A stretch of 64,000 nt of DNA from Parablautia sp. Marseille-Q6255 (GCF_951230155.1 NZ_CATNVD010000006.1:1-64000); one strand, 5' to 3'; positions 52,715 to 62,296 are shown, counted from the first letter of the stretch. Program-made: numbers and translations. The notes: generated from the letters alone by a model not told the origin.

Positions 52715-53389
52715 ATGAGAGAACGGTATATCGAGCAGCTGGAGCAGCTTCAGAGAGAAGTGCTGGAGCTCGGAATGCTCTGCGAGAAGGCGATCATGAA
52801 AACCTGCTGTCTGCTGAAGTCCAGTGAGAACCGCAGTCAGCAGGTGAAGGAGATCAGCGCTCTGGAAAAAGATATTGATACGAAGGAACATGCGGTAGAG
52901 GCGATCTGCATTCAGCTTTTGCTGCGCCAGCAGCCGATCGCATCGGATCTGCGCAGGATATCGGCAGCGCTTAAACTGGTGACGGATATGGAGCGGATCG
53001 GAGATCAGGCAACGGACATTGCGGAGATCCTTCAGACGGGAAGTGTGGATGTCCCGGTCCAGGGAGTAAGGATTGCGCAGATGGCAGAATTTACGATGCA
53101 GATGGTCAATAAAAGTGTGGAATCCTATGTAAACCGTGATCTTGTGCTGGCGCAGGAGGTAATCGAAAGCGATGATACGCTTGATCAGATGTTTCTTGAA
53201 GTGCGCAGGACATTAAATGAGAATATTCCGCAGTTTACGGCAGACCAGATACTTGACCTGCTGATGATAGCAAAATATTATGAGCGGATCGGGGACCACG
53301 CAACGAATATCGCAGAGTGGGTAGAATTTTCTCTGACCGGACGGCACAGAGACGGAGAGGAAGTCTATGATGTCTTCGGACTGGACTGA
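52715..53389 (+). CDS. phoU: Phosphate signalling protein PhoU
   Basis: The 224-residue protein consists of two three-helix repeats with ISAALKLVTDMERIGDQATDIAE and LMIAKYYERIGDHATNIAEW, the metal-binding E/DxxxD motifs of PhoU. In other bacteria PhoU links the Pst transporter to the PhoR kinase and keeps the Pho regulon off in high phosphate. GGGAGG within the end of pstB is its ribosome site. Confidence 0.96.
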   Translation: MRERYIEQLEQLQREVLELGMLCEKAIMKTCCLLKSSENRSQQVKEISALEKDIDTKEHAVEAICIQLLLRQQPIASDLRRISAALKLVTDMERIGDQATDIAEILQTGSVDVPVQGVRIAQMAEFTMQMVNKSVESYVNRDLVLAQEVIESDDTLDQMFLEVRRTLNENIPQFTADQILDLLMIAKYYERIGDHATNIAEWVEFSLTGRHRDGEEVYDVFGLD

Positions 53390-53449
53390 GTGTCTGAACA
53401 GACAGGAGAAAAATGACAGTAAACAGTTTGACAGGATAGGAGAGCGATT

Positions 53450-55000
53450 ATGAAAAAACATACAATGAAAAAAGCAGCAGCAGGATTTCTTACCGCAGCA
53501 GTGACACTTACCGCAGCAGCTCCGGCACTTTTGGCGTCTGCTTCAGAGGCAGCTCCTGCAGTGCCGAAATACGTCTTTTTGTTTATCGGAGACGGTATGA
53601 GCTATCCGCAGATTCAGGCAACGGCAGATTACCTTGGCGCTGTGGAGCAGGGAGGAGAGGGAGATATCCTGCAGGGCCCAAAGAAGCTTGCCATGATGGA
53701 ATTTCCGGTAGCAGGCTCTGCCACGACATTTGATTCTACTTCTTTTTGCCCGGATTCTGCTTCTACAGCAACGTCTATTTCTACAGGCTATAAGACATAC
53801 AGCGGTTCAATCAATGTAGACGAGACTGGCACAGTGGAGTATGAGACGATCGCAGAGAAGGTAAAGGAGCAGCTTGGCTATAAGGTCGGTGTGGTTTCCT
53901 CTGTAAACTTAAATCACGCGACTCCGGCGGCGTTCTATGCGCATCAGGTGAGCAGGAACAGCTATTACGATATTTCTATGGAAATGATCGAGAGCGGGTT
54001 TGATTACTTTGCAGGCGGCGCGCTGCTTCAGCCGACAGGCAAGGAAGAGGATCAGCCGGACAGCTATACGCTTGCACAAGAGGCTGGCTATAAGGTGATC
54101 AGAACACAGGCAGAGGCAGAGGCTCTTACGGCAGAAGACGGTAAGGCAATCGTGATCTCTGAGACGCTGGCAGACGGAGATTCCATGTCGTATGAAAATG
54201 ACCGTGCAGAGGAAGAATGGGCACTGGCAGACTACGTAGAAAAAGGAATCGAGGTTCTTGATAATGAAACTGGATTTTTCATGATGGTAGAAGGCGGCAA
54301 GATTGACTGGGCATGTCATGCAAACGATGCGGGCTCTACAGTGAATGATACGATCGCTCTTGATAATGCGGTAGCTCAGGCAGTTGAGTTTTACAACGAG
54401 CATCCGGACGAGACGCTGATCCTCGTAACGGGCGATCACGAGACAGGAGGTCTGACGATCGGCTTTGCAGGCACAGATTACGATACCTTCCTTACGAATC
54501 TGAGCAACCAGAAAATTTCCTATGCAAAGTTTGATGAGGAATACGTTGCAAAGTACAAAGAGGAAGGAACGGATTTCGATACGGTCATGGCTGATATCAC
54601 GGAGCTTTTCGGTCTTGTTCCGCCAACAGAAGGGCAGGAGGAGACAGAGGCGACAATGGATAGCAAGGATATGCATCCGGAATCTGATGATACAGGAAGC
54701 CTTGTCATGACACAGTATGAATACGACAAGCTGAAGGCTGCGTATGAGACAACGATGTCAAGAACCGGCGAGGAGGAGATCGGTCAGGAAGAGTACCTTC
54801 TGTACGGCAGCTATGAGCCGCTCTCTGTCACAGTGACCCATATCCTCAATAACAAGAGCGGTATCAATTTTGCATCCTATGCACATACAGGACTTCCGGT
54901 AGCTGTATTTGCGCAGGGGAACGGTCAGGAGCAGTTTGCCGGCTACTATGACAATACAGATATTTACGACAAAATGGCAGGTCTGCTTGGCGTTCAGTAA
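53450..55000 (+). CDS. phoA: Alkaline phosphatase
   Basis: The 516-residue enzyme has a signal peptide (FLTAAVTLTAAAPALLASA), a metal-binding Asp in FLFIGDGMSYPQ, the catalytic Ser103 in CPDSASTATSISTGYK and GDHETGG. Further His/Asp residues follow in the usual order. It releases phosphate from organic esters outside the cell. An acidic insert lies at about residues 390-450. It follows phoU by 60 bp and has no Pho box of its own, so it probably rides on the pst promoter. Confidence 0.92.
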   Translation: MKKHTMKKAAAGFLTAAVTLTAAAPALLASASEAAPAVPKYVFLFIGDGMSYPQIQATADYLGAVEQGGEGDILQGPKKLAMMEFPVAGSATTFDSTSFCPDSASTATSISTGYKTYSGSINVDETGTVEYETIAEKVKEQLGYKVGVVSSVNLNHATPAAFYAHQVSRNSYYDISMEMIESGFDYFAGGALLQPTGKEEDQPDSYTLAQEAGYKVIRTQAEAEALTAEDGKAIVISETLADGDSMSYENDRAEEEWALADYVEKGIEVLDNETGFFMMVEGGKIDWACHANDAGSTVNDTIALDNAVAQAVEFYNEHPDETLILVTGDHETGGLTIGFAGTDYDTFLTNLSNQKISYAKFDEEYVAKYKEEGTDFDTVMADITELFGLVPPTEGQEETEATMDSKDMHPESDDTGSLVMTQYEYDKLKAAYETTMSRTGEEEIGQEEYLLYGSYEPLSVTVTHILNNKSGINFASYAHTGLPVAVFAQGNGQEQFAGYYDNTDIYDKMAGLLGVQ

Positions 55001-55150
55001 AGCAGCAGACACATAAGAGGATCACAGGCTGATCCGGATACAGGCAATGGGGCGGACACCGGACGAAGGGAGCTGGTGTCCGCCTCCTGCGTCTGTACAG
55101 GGGATCTGTGTACAGAACCGAAAAAATATCAGAAAAGCAGAGAAGAGAAT

Positions 55151-56350
55151 ATGGCGAAAAAAATCAGAAAAAAATTATGCTCCAGACAGCTTGCGGCAGT
55201 ATACGTTTCTATCGTTTTGCTGATCGTTCTTTTGATCATCCCGACAGGATATGAAGATGCGCAGATCTATCAGGATATGGATAAATGCGCTGCCGAGGTA
55301 CTGAAAACAGACGAGTCGCGGATCATTGATACCGGTCTTGTGCGAAGCGGGGAACAGAGCTGCCGCGTACGGCTTTTGGGCGGCAGGTTTAAGGGACAGG
55401 AGGCAGATGCCTTCAATATGTTAAATGGCTCTCTGGAAAACGATAAGCTGTTTGCCGTCGGGGATAAAGCGCAGGTAGTAGTCAGCTATGACGGTGATGA
55501 AATTCTGTCCGTCAATATGATCGACCACTACCGGATTCCATGGGAGATCGCTCTGGCAGCGCTGTCCATTCTGGTGCTGGTAGCGATCGCCGGCAGACAG
55601 GGGATCCGGGCGATCCTTTCTTTTGTGATCACTGTGCTGATGATCTGGAAAGTGCTTGTCCCCACTTATTTAAATGGATATAATCCGATCATTACGGGCA
55701 TGCTGATCACAGGGATACTGACTGTGGTGATCATTTCCCTCGTATATGGATTTGAGAGAAGGACGGCTGCCGCTGTGAGCGGTGCGATGGCAGGCCTCAT
55801 CGTGACGGCAGTGCTTGGCGTGATCTTTACGGACGTATTAAAGATCCACGGCGCGATCATGCCATACTCCGAGAGTCTTTTGTACAGCGGTTTTGCAGAT
55901 CTGAATCTGACAAAGATCTTTATGGCAAGTATCTTTATCGGAGCATCGGGAGCGGTCATGGATCTCGCAGTTGATATTACGTCCGCGGTCTGGGAGGTAG
56001 TCTGCAAGAAGCCGGAGATCGGCTGGAAGGAGGCTGCGCGTTCCGGCATGAATGTCGGCAGAGCAGCCATGGGCACCATGACAACGACGCTGCTGCTGGC
56101 ATATTCTGGCGGCTATGTGACGCTGATGATGGTATTTATGGCGCAGGGAACCCCGCTGTACAATATTTTTAATTATAAGTATGTAGCCTCGGAGATCCTC
56201 GATACGATCGTCGGCAGCATGGGGCTTGTGAGCGTAGCTCCGCTGACAGCGCTGTGCTCTGGCTGGCTTCTGACACACAAAAGCAGAAAATTGTGTACAG
56301 AAAATGGGGCGCAGGTTTCGACAAATACTGAGCAAACTGACGAAATATAA
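55151..56350 (+). CDS. YibE/F family membrane protein
   Basis: The 399-residue protein has one N-terminal helix (VYVSIVLLIVLLIIP), an extracellular domain of about 100 residues and seven or so C-terminal helices (ILSFVITVLMIWKVLVP, IFMASIFIGASGAVMDLAVDI). It matches the YibE/F-like family of unknown function. Its place inside the phosphate cluster suggests a link to phosphate or phosphoester physiology, but that is inference. A perfect hairpin (GGCGGACACC/GGTGTCCGCC, 55051-55084) precedes it without a T run. The ribosome site is weak. Confidence 0.83.
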   Translation: MAKKIRKKLCSRQLAAVYVSIVLLIVLLIIPTGYEDAQIYQDMDKCAAEVLKTDESRIIDTGLVRSGEQSCRVRLLGGRFKGQEADAFNMLNGSLENDKLFAVGDKAQVVVSYDGDEILSVNMIDHYRIPWEIALAALSILVLVAIAGRQGIRAILSFVITVLMIWKVLVPTYLNGYNPIITGMLITGILTVVIISLVYGFERRTAAAVSGAMAGLIVTAVLGVIFTDVLKIHGAIMPYSESLLYSGFADLNLTKIFMASIFIGASGAVMDLAVDITSAVWEVVCKKPEIGWKEAARSGMNVGRAAMGTMTTTLLLAYSGGYVTLMMVFMAQGTPLYNIFNYKYVASEILDTIVGSMGLVSVAPLTALCSGWLLTHKSRKLCTENGAQVSTNTEQTDEI

Positions 56351-56364
56351 GGAGCACACGGTAT

Positions 56365-56445
56365 TTTACTTAGATTTTACATAAAACGTCTTTGGATTTT
56401 ACGTTGTTCCTTTATAATTCCTCCTGTATTTTACAATATTTTTAC
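56365..56445 (+). promoter_or_regulatory. Pho box and promoter of the Na/Pi cotransporter gene
   Basis: TTTAC half-sites start at 56365, 56376 and 56398 (spacing 11 and 22 bp), and the last one stands exactly 10 bp before a perfect TATAAT (56413-56418). Two more TTTAC copies, 11 bp apart (56430, 56441), lie downstream of the -10. The layout mirrors that in front of pstS and indicates direct control by the PhoP-type regulator encoded nearby. Confidence 0.8.
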
Positions 56446-56475
56446 ATAGGCAGATAAAGCCATGGAGGAAAGAAA

Positions 56476-58305
56476 ATGGACATTTTTGGTGTATTGACGA
56501 TGGTGGGAGGCCTGGCGCTGTTCCTGTTCGGAATGCATGTGATGGGTGAAGGACTTTCAAAGGCATCAGGCGGAAGGCTTGAGAAGATTCTTGAGAAGCT
56601 GACTTCCAGCACACTCAAGGGCGTACTGCTTGGAGCGGGCGTGACGGCTGTGATCCAGTCATCTTCTGCGACAACAGTAATGGTAGTAGGTTTTGTAAAC
56701 TCGGGTATCATGACGCTGGAGCGCGCAGTCGGCATTATCATGGGCGCGAATATCGGTACAACGATCACGTCCTGGATCCTGAGTCTTTCAGGAATCCAGG
56801 GAGACAATTTCTTTATTCAGATGCTCAAGCCGTCTTCGTTTTCACCGATCCTTGCGATCATCGGTGTGGCGATGCTTCTGTTTTCAAAGAAGGATAAGAA
56901 AAAAGACGCCGGTACGATCATGATCGGTTTTGCCGTGCTGATGACAGGAATGGACGCGATGAGCGCTGCAGTAAAACCGCTTGCAGATGTGCCGGAATTT
57001 ACGAATCTCTTCCTGATGTTTGAAAATCCGGTATTGGGTCTGATCGCCGGCGCTGTGCTGACAGCAGTGATCCAGAGTTCTTCTGCATCTGTCGGTATTT
57101 TACAGGCGCTTTGTGTGACCGGGGCAGTGTCCTATGGATCCGCGATCCCGATTATCATGGGTCAGAACATCGGTACCTGTGTGACCGCGCTGATCTCTGC
57201 GATCGGAGCGAAGAAGAATGCAAAGCGTACGGCGTTTGTACACCTGTATTTTAACCTGATCGGTACAGTGATCTTTATGATCCTGTTTTATGCAGCCAAT
57301 GCGTTTGTACACTTTGGTTTCCTGGGCGATGCAGCGAACGCGGCAGGCATTGCGGTCGTGCATACGACATTTAACGTGCTGGCGACGCTTCTGTGGCTTC
57401 CATTCAATAAGGTGCTGGTCAAGCTGGCAAAGCTTACTGTGCGCGATACAAAGGACGAGGAAAGCCATACCGAGAAATCTCTTGCAGAGCTTGGCGCACT
57501 GGATAACCGCTTCCTGGATAATCCGGCTCTGGCAATGGCACAGTGCCGCGACGTATGTGCAAGCATGGCAAATGTGACTGTAGAAGCGCTGGATACAGCG
57601 ATCAATCAGCTTCACGCATACTCGGAAGAAAAGCTTGCGCTTGTGGTAGAAGATGAGGATATCGTAGATAAATACGAGGACCGTCTCGGAACCTATCTGG
57701 TGCAGGTAGCGAAGAATGAAATGCAGACGAAGGACAGTCATACTCTGTCTGTTCTGCTGCACAGCATTGGTGATGTGGAGCGTATTTCCGACCATGCAGT
57801 AAATATCGTAAATGCGGCAAAGGAGATCTACGATAAAAATCTGGCGTTCTCCGAGGCGGCAGTGGAGGAGCTTGAGGTATTCTCTTCAGCCGTAAAAGAG
57901 GTGGTAAGTCTTGCCATGGAGGCAATGAAGACAGAAAACTATGAGCTTGCCAAAAAGGTCGAGCCGCTGGAAGAGGTCATTGATGATATCGGCGATGAAG
58001 TAAAGCAGCGTCATATTGACCGTTTAAGAGAGGGACGCTGTACGATCGAGCTTGGCTTCGTCCTGTCCGATCTGACGACAAGCTATAAACGTATTGCGGA
58101 CCACTGCTCCAACATTGCAGTCTGTCTGATCCAGGCAGAGAATAATGAATTTGGCAGACATGAATATCTGAATTCTCTGAAGGAAGAGGACAATAAGTAC
58201 TTCAAAGAGCAGTTCCGTGAGTACCGGCGCAAATATTCTCTGCCAGAGCGCGTAAAAGGGACGCCGAAGGTGGATATGCGCGCGAGAATGCAGCAGGCGC
58301 ATTAA
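56476..58305 (+). CDS. Na/Pi cotransporter-PhoU fusion protein
   Basis: The 609-residue protein has a Na/Pi cotransporter (NptA-like) membrane domain (residues 1-310) with the duplicated QSSSATTVMVVGFVNSG and QSSSASVGILQALCVTG motifs. A C-terminal PhoU-like helical domain (about 350-560) contains SIGDVERISDHAVNI and SYKRIADHCSNIA. It should import phosphate by sodium symport and may sense phosphate by the PhoU part. A Pho box promoter lies directly upstream and a good terminator downstream, so it forms its own unit. Confidence 0.94.
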   Translation: MDIFGVLTMVGGLALFLFGMHVMGEGLSKASGGRLEKILEKLTSSTLKGVLLGAGVTAVIQSSSATTVMVVGFVNSGIMTLERAVGIIMGANIGTTITSWILSLSGIQGDNFFIQMLKPSSFSPILAIIGVAMLLFSKKDKKKDAGTIMIGFAVLMTGMDAMSAAVKPLADVPEFTNLFLMFENPVLGLIAGAVLTAVIQSSSASVGILQALCVTGAVSYGSAIPIIMGQNIGTCVTALISAIGAKKNAKRTAFVHLYFNLIGTVIFMILFYAANAFVHFGFLGDAANAAGIAVVHTTFNVLATLLWLPFNKVLVKLAKLTVRDTKDEESHTEKSLAELGALDNRFLDNPALAMAQCRDVCASMANVTVEALDTAINQLHAYSEEKLALVVEDEDIVDKYEDRLGTYLVQVAKNEMQTKDSHTLSVLLHSIGDVERISDHAVNIVNAAKEIYDKNLAFSEAAVEELEVFSSAVKEVVSLAMEAMKTENYELAKKVEPLEEVIDDIGDEVKQRHIDRLREGRCTIELGFVLSDLTTSYKRIADHCSNIAVCLIQAENNEFGRHEYLNSLKEEDNKYFKEQFREYRRKYSLPERVKGTPKVDMRARMQQAH

Positions 58306-58355
58306 GAGGCAGGCTGCACATGGAAAGGATTCTGCAAAAGCAGTTGATTGCGAGG

Positions 58356-58395
58356 GTTGGCAGGCGTATCTGACGCTTGCCAACGCTTTATTTTT
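58356..58395 (+). terminator. Terminator of the Na/Pi cotransporter gene
   Basis: GTTGGCAGGCGT (58356-58367) pairs with ACGCTTGCCAAC (58373-58384) with one G-U pair, followed by GCTTTATTTTT. Confidence 0.82.
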
Positions 58396-58431
58396 AGAAT
58401 ACACTTGAAGCAAGAAAGCGGGGGATGGTTC

Positions 58432-59112
58432 ATGGCATTGATTTATATTGTGGAAGATGATGAGAATATCCGGGAGATCGAGATGTTTGCTCTGAAAAAC
58501 GCAGGATATGAGGTGCAGGGGTTTGACTGTGCATCTGCCTTTTATGCTCGCCTGAAAGAAAAGGTTCCGGCGCTTGTGCTGCTTGACATCATGCTTCCGG
58601 ATGAGGATGGTCTTACGATCGTAAAGAAGCTCCGTTTTGCAGCGGAGACGCGCAAGCTTCCGATCATCATGGCAACAGCCAAGACAACAGAGCTTGACAA
58701 GGTAAAGGGGCTGGATATAGGAGCGGATGATTACATAACAAAGCCGTTCGGCGTGATGGAGCTGATCTCACGGGTAAAGGCGCTGATGCGCAGAAGCCGG
58801 GGGATGGAGGAGGAACGGATGATCCGTCTGGGGCCGATCTTTATGGATGATGAGAAGCGCGCCGTATTTGTGGATGATCAGCAGTGCGAGCTGACCTACA
58901 AGGAATATGAGCTGTTAAAGCTTCTGCTTTTAAATGCAGGGATTGTGGCTGCGCGCGATATGATCCTGGACCGCGTATGGGGGACGGATTTTGAGGGAGA
59001 ATCGCGGACGCTCGATATGCATATTAAGACGCTGCGGCAGAAGCTTGGAAATGCCGGAAGTATGATAAAGACAGTACGTAATGTCGGCTATATGCTGACC
59101 GGAGAAAATTAA
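58432..59112 (+). CDS. PhoP/PhoB-type response regulator
   Basis: The 226-residue OmpR-family regulator has the receiver acidic pair IVEDDEN, phospho-acceptor Asp52 in LLDIMLPDEDG, YITKPFG, and a winged helix with CELTYKEYELLKLL and GESRTLDMHIKTLRQKL. Context with pst, phoU and the histidine kinase makes phosphate control (PhoP/PhoB) the clear guess. It likely binds the 11-bp repeats found upstream of pstS and the Na/Pi gene. The ATG follows a G-rich stretch; the upstream frame overlaps a terminator. Confidence 0.9.
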   Translation: MALIYIVEDDENIREIEMFALKNAGYEVQGFDCASAFYARLKEKVPALVLLDIMLPDEDGLTIVKKLRFAAETRKLPIIMATAKTTELDKVKGLDIGADDYITKPFGVMELISRVKALMRRSRGMEEERMIRLGPIFMDDEKRAVFVDDQQCELTYKEYELLKLLLLNAGIVAARDMILDRVWGTDFEGESRTLDMHIKTLRQKLGNAGSMIKTVRNVGYMLTGEN

Positions 59113-59115
59113 TAT

Positions 59116-60435
59116 ATGAAGAAAAAGATTAATCGATACCTGATACTGACGGTCTTTCTGACATTGGTGGCAACTCTGATCATGGCGGTTGCCATCTTTC
59201 ATCATATGTACCGGGAACAGATCGTCGAAGATATGAAGACGTATGCACAGCTGATCAGCGGCATGGTGACTTCAGGAGAAGAGCTGGAAAGGCAGTATAC
59301 AGATCCGCAGCCTGATCTGCGCGTGACAGTCATTTCCACAGACGGGACCGTTACGTATGACAGCAAAGCGGGGAGCGATCAGATGAGCAATCATTCCGAC
59401 CGTCCGGAGATCAAAAAAGCCGAAAAGAGCGGAGAGGGGTACGCGGTCCGTCATTCCGATACGCTGCACCGGGATATGTACTATTATGCCGTTCAGCTTG
59501 AAAATGGCGACATTCTGCGCATCAGCAAGGAGGAGGACAGTATCTGGAGCGTATTTCGCAATACCATGTACGGGATCGCGGGAGTGGCGCTTTTGATGCT
59601 TTTGATCTGTCTGCTCTTTTCCAGATATATCACGACCAGTCTGGTACGGCCGATCGAGAAGCTGGCGCAGGATATTGACAGCATTGACGGGCTTGAGACG
59701 TACGAGGAGCTCGTCCCGTTTATTACAACGATACAGAAGCAGCACGAGGATATTATCAAGGGCGCGAAGATGCGGCAGGAGTTTACCGCGAATGTTTCTC
59801 ATGAGTTAAAGACTCCGCTCACCTCTATATCGGGCTATGCAGAGCTGATCGAGACCGGAATCGCCGGTGAAAATGAGGTGCAGCGCTTTGCGCGCGAGAT
59901 CCACAGAAATGCCAAGCGTCTGCTGACTCTGATCAATGATATTATCCGTCTGTCAGAACTGGATGGAGGACATACAGAGACTCCTTACACAGATGTGGAT
60001 CTGTATGACCTTGCGCAGACCTGCGTGGAAATGCTGCAGCTCAATGCGGAAAATCACGGGATCCATATCGCCTGCCACGGCGTACGCAGCATCGTACACG
60101 GCAATAAAGACATGATAGAGGAGCTCGTATTTAACCTCTGCGATAATGCGATCCGCTACAACCGGGTCGGGGGACGCGTGGATGTGACGGTAGGAATGCG
60201 GGGAGATCAGGTCATGCTCTCTGTAAAGGATACCGGGATCGGGATCCCGCCGGACAGTCAGGAGCGTATCTTTGAGCGCTTTTACCGTGTGGACAAGAGC
60301 CGTTCCAAGCTGACCGGAGGAACGGGGCTCGGACTTGCTATTGTAAAGCATATTGTGGCACAGCATGATGCCCGGATCGAGCTGCACAGTGAAGTGGGGA
60401 AGGGCACAGAGATGGTTGTGTGGTTTCCGGTGTAG
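59116..60435 (+). CDS. PhoR-type sensor histidine kinase
   Basis: The 439-residue kinase has membrane helices at about residues 7-30 and 155-175 that flank an extracellular sensor, then a HAMP-like linker, the H box NVSHELKTPLTSISGYAEL, N box NLCDNAIRYN, G1 DTGIGIPP and G2 GTGLGLAIVKHI. It starts 3 bp after its response regulator. It should sense phosphate supply through the Pst/PhoU system. Confidence 0.92.
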   Translation: MKKKINRYLILTVFLTLVATLIMAVAIFHHMYREQIVEDMKTYAQLISGMVTSGEELERQYTDPQPDLRVTVISTDGTVTYDSKAGSDQMSNHSDRPEIKKAEKSGEGYAVRHSDTLHRDMYYYAVQLENGDILRISKEEDSIWSVFRNTMYGIAGVALLMLLICLLFSRYITTSLVRPIEKLAQDIDSIDGLETYEELVPFITTIQKQHEDIIKGAKMRQEFTANVSHELKTPLTSISGYAELIETGIAGENEVQRFAREIHRNAKRLLTLINDIIRLSELDGGHTETPYTDVDLYDLAQTCVEMLQLNAENHGIHIACHGVRSIVHGNKDMIEELVFNLCDNAIRYNRVGGRVDVTVGMRGDQVMLSVKDTGIGIPPDSQERIFERFYRVDKSRSKLTGGTGLGLAIVKHIVAQHDARIELHSEVGKGTEMVVWFPV

Positions 60436-60543
60436 CAGCTTTTTTAGATGAAAATTAAGATTCCCCCGCTTGACTATTTTTTTAGAATGGTGCAATATTA
60501 TTAAAGAGTATTTTATTAAAATAGCATCAGAATATTGGCATCA

Positions 60544-60568
60544 GATCAGGAAGAGCAGCTTCCTGATC
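60544..60568 (+). other. 5' leader hairpin before the L,D-transpeptidase gene
   Basis: A perfect 10-bp stem GATCAGGAAG/CTTCCTGATC (60544-60553 with 60559-60568) with a 5-nt loop stands 44 bp before the start codon. No T run follows. TTGACT at 60470 could be a -35 but no well-spaced -10 is seen. Confidence 0.45.
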
Positions 60569-60612
60569 GGGATTCCTCTGTGAGATGCTGGTAGAAGGGC
60601 AAGGGACGGAAA

Positions 60613-62025
60613 TTGAAGAAAAAGAAAAAAGGGGTTAAGATAGCCCTTATTGTTATGCTCTGTCTGATCGGTATCGGCCTCGGAGTGCTGGGATATTATC
60701 TGTATGAGCAGGCAAACAGCGGTCTGTTTTTTGAAAACACAAAGATCAATGGCTACGACGTGACAGGAAAGACGGCAAAGGAGGTCATGCTGATCCTGGA
60801 ACGCGATTACAGTGCGCCGGAGCTTACGATAAATGAAGGCGGTCAGGAAGCGCTGACACTGACGCTGGAGGATATGGGATATACCGTTGATGAGATGAAG
60901 CTTTTATCAGAGCTGAAATCCTGCATGCGCGAGCAGAATGTGCGCCTGCTGTTCAGCCTGATGGGTGGAAATGAGTTCGAGGTGGAGATCCCGTTTGAAT
61001 TTGACGAGGACACGTTTAACGAAGCAGTCTCGGCTTCCCGCTTTTTAACTCCGCGAAAGGCAAGCGTGGATGCATCTCTTGAGTATAATGGCACAGAGTA
61101 TTATATTGAGCCGGAAGTATACGGAAATGAAATGGATGATGCGGATCTGCGCGTGATGGTAAAGGATTACGCAGACAAGGTCGTAGCAGCGGACAGACCG
61201 CAGAAGAACGGGACGCTCGAGGTGCCGGAATCGTTTTATTTCCTGCCGGCAGTCACACAGGATGACGGCGAGATGAATACTATGATGGGAATCTATAACT
61301 CCTACTGTAAGGCAAAGATTTCCCTGACCTTCGGTGAGAAAAAAGAGGTGGTGGACTGGTCTGTGGTGCAGAACTGGCTCAACATCGAAGGCGGGGAGGC
61401 AACGCTGAATGAAGAGGCAGTTTACGATTACGTCTACGAGCTGGCAGCCCGCTATGATACGCTTTATCATGCGCGCGATTTTACAACGCATGACGGCAGG
61501 ACAATCCACTATGAGTCGAGTGATTACGGGTATCAGATCGACTGCGATGCGGAGGCGCAGCAGCTGATCCAGGATATCTACGCAAATACGGCGGTAGAGC
61601 GTGAACCGGTCTATGCCGTCAAGGGGTATAAGCGAAACGGGCAGGATGATGTAGTCGGCACGTATGTAGAAGCGGATCTGACAAAGCAGCATCTCTGGTT
61701 CTATATTGACGGAAAGGTTGTTGTAGAGAGCGATTTCGTATCAGGGCTTCCAAAGGATGGACGCGAAACGGCAACAGGGGTGTTTATGATCCCTTACAAG
61801 ACGAGTCCGGAGGTACTGGAGGGAGATACCTGGAGAGAAGAGGTAACATACTGGATGCCGTTCCATGACGGGCAGGGGCTGCATGATGCGCCGTGGAGAA
61901 ATGAATTTGGAGGGAACATCTATCAGACAGGCGGCTCCCATGGCTGTATCAATCTGCCGCCGCAGGCAGCAGCCACGATTTATGAAAACATGCAGGAGCG
62001 GATGCCGATCTTTCTGTATAAATGA
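60613..62025 (+). CDS. L,D-transpeptidase (YkuD) with peptidoglycan-binding domains
   Basis: The 470-residue protein has a basic N-terminus and one helix (IALIVMLCLIGIGLGVLGYYLY), then two repeats of the PG_binding_4 type (TINEGGQEALTLTLEDMGY; LTFGEKKEVVDWSVVQNWL), and a C-terminal YkuD domain from VEADLTKQHLWFY with the catalytic GGSHGCINLPP. It forms 3-3 cross-links in peptidoglycan or attaches proteins. It is membrane-anchored with the catalytic part outside. The TTG start has a purine-rich ribosome site. Confidence 0.93.
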   Translation: MKKKKKGVKIALIVMLCLIGIGLGVLGYYLYEQANSGLFFENTKINGYDVTGKTAKEVMLILERDYSAPELTINEGGQEALTLTLEDMGYTVDEMKLLSELKSCMREQNVRLLFSLMGGNEFEVEIPFEFDEDTFNEAVSASRFLTPRKASVDASLEYNGTEYYIEPEVYGNEMDDADLRVMVKDYADKVVAADRPQKNGTLEVPESFYFLPAVTQDDGEMNTMMGIYNSYCKAKISLTFGEKKEVVDWSVVQNWLNIEGGEATLNEEAVYDYVYELAARYDTLYHARDFTTHDGRTIHYESSDYGYQIDCDAEAQQLIQDIYANTAVEREPVYAVKGYKRNGQDDVVGTYVEADLTKQHLWFYIDGKVVVESDFVSGLPKDGRETATGVFMIPYKTSPEVLEGDTWREEVTYWMPFHDGQGLHDAPWRNEFGGNIYQTGGSHGCINLPPQAAATIYENMQERMPIFLYK

Positions 62026-62151
62026 TCATAACGCACAAAGCCACAGCTACAGAGCAGGTAGAAAAACAGGCGGCTGGAGTCTCCGGATGAGGGGTCACAG
62101 CCGCCTAATGTGTGAAAAGTCAAAAAAAATAAAAAAATTTCATTTTAGTGG

Positions 62152-62180
62152 TTGACAAACAGAAAACCCTGATATATAAT
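62152..62180 (+). promoter_or_regulatory. Promoter of tRNA-Arg
   Basis: A perfect TTGACA (62152-62157), 17-bp spacer and perfect TATAAT (62175-62180) stand 20 bp before the tRNA, a full-consensus stable-RNA promoter. An unrelated hairpin AGGCGGCTG/CAGCCGCCT (62068-62106) lies upstream. Confidence 0.92.
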
Positions 62181-62200
62181 CAAACATGCTTAAAGGACAT

Positions 62201-62274
62201 GTGCGTTTAGCTCAGCTGGATAGAGCGTTTGGCTACGGACCAAAAGGTCGGGAGTTCGAATCTTCTAACGCACG
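62201..62274 (+). tRNA. tRNA-Arg (anticodon ACG)
   Basis: A complete cloverleaf: acceptor GTGCGTT/AACGCAC, D arm GCTC/GAGC, anticodon stem TTTGG/CCAAA with loop CTACGGA (anticodon ACG at 62235-62237) and T arm with TTCGAAT. A34 is expected to be changed to inosine to read CGU, CGC and CGA. CCA is not encoded. It is single, with its own promoter and terminator. Confidence 0.96.
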
Positions 62275-62296
62275 CTTGAAGCACCGCAGATGCGGG

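Noticed and set aside
53909-54676. 255-codon open frame on the minus strand in the alkaline phosphatase gene
   Set aside because: Fully inside a well-supported gene, no ribosome site or motif.
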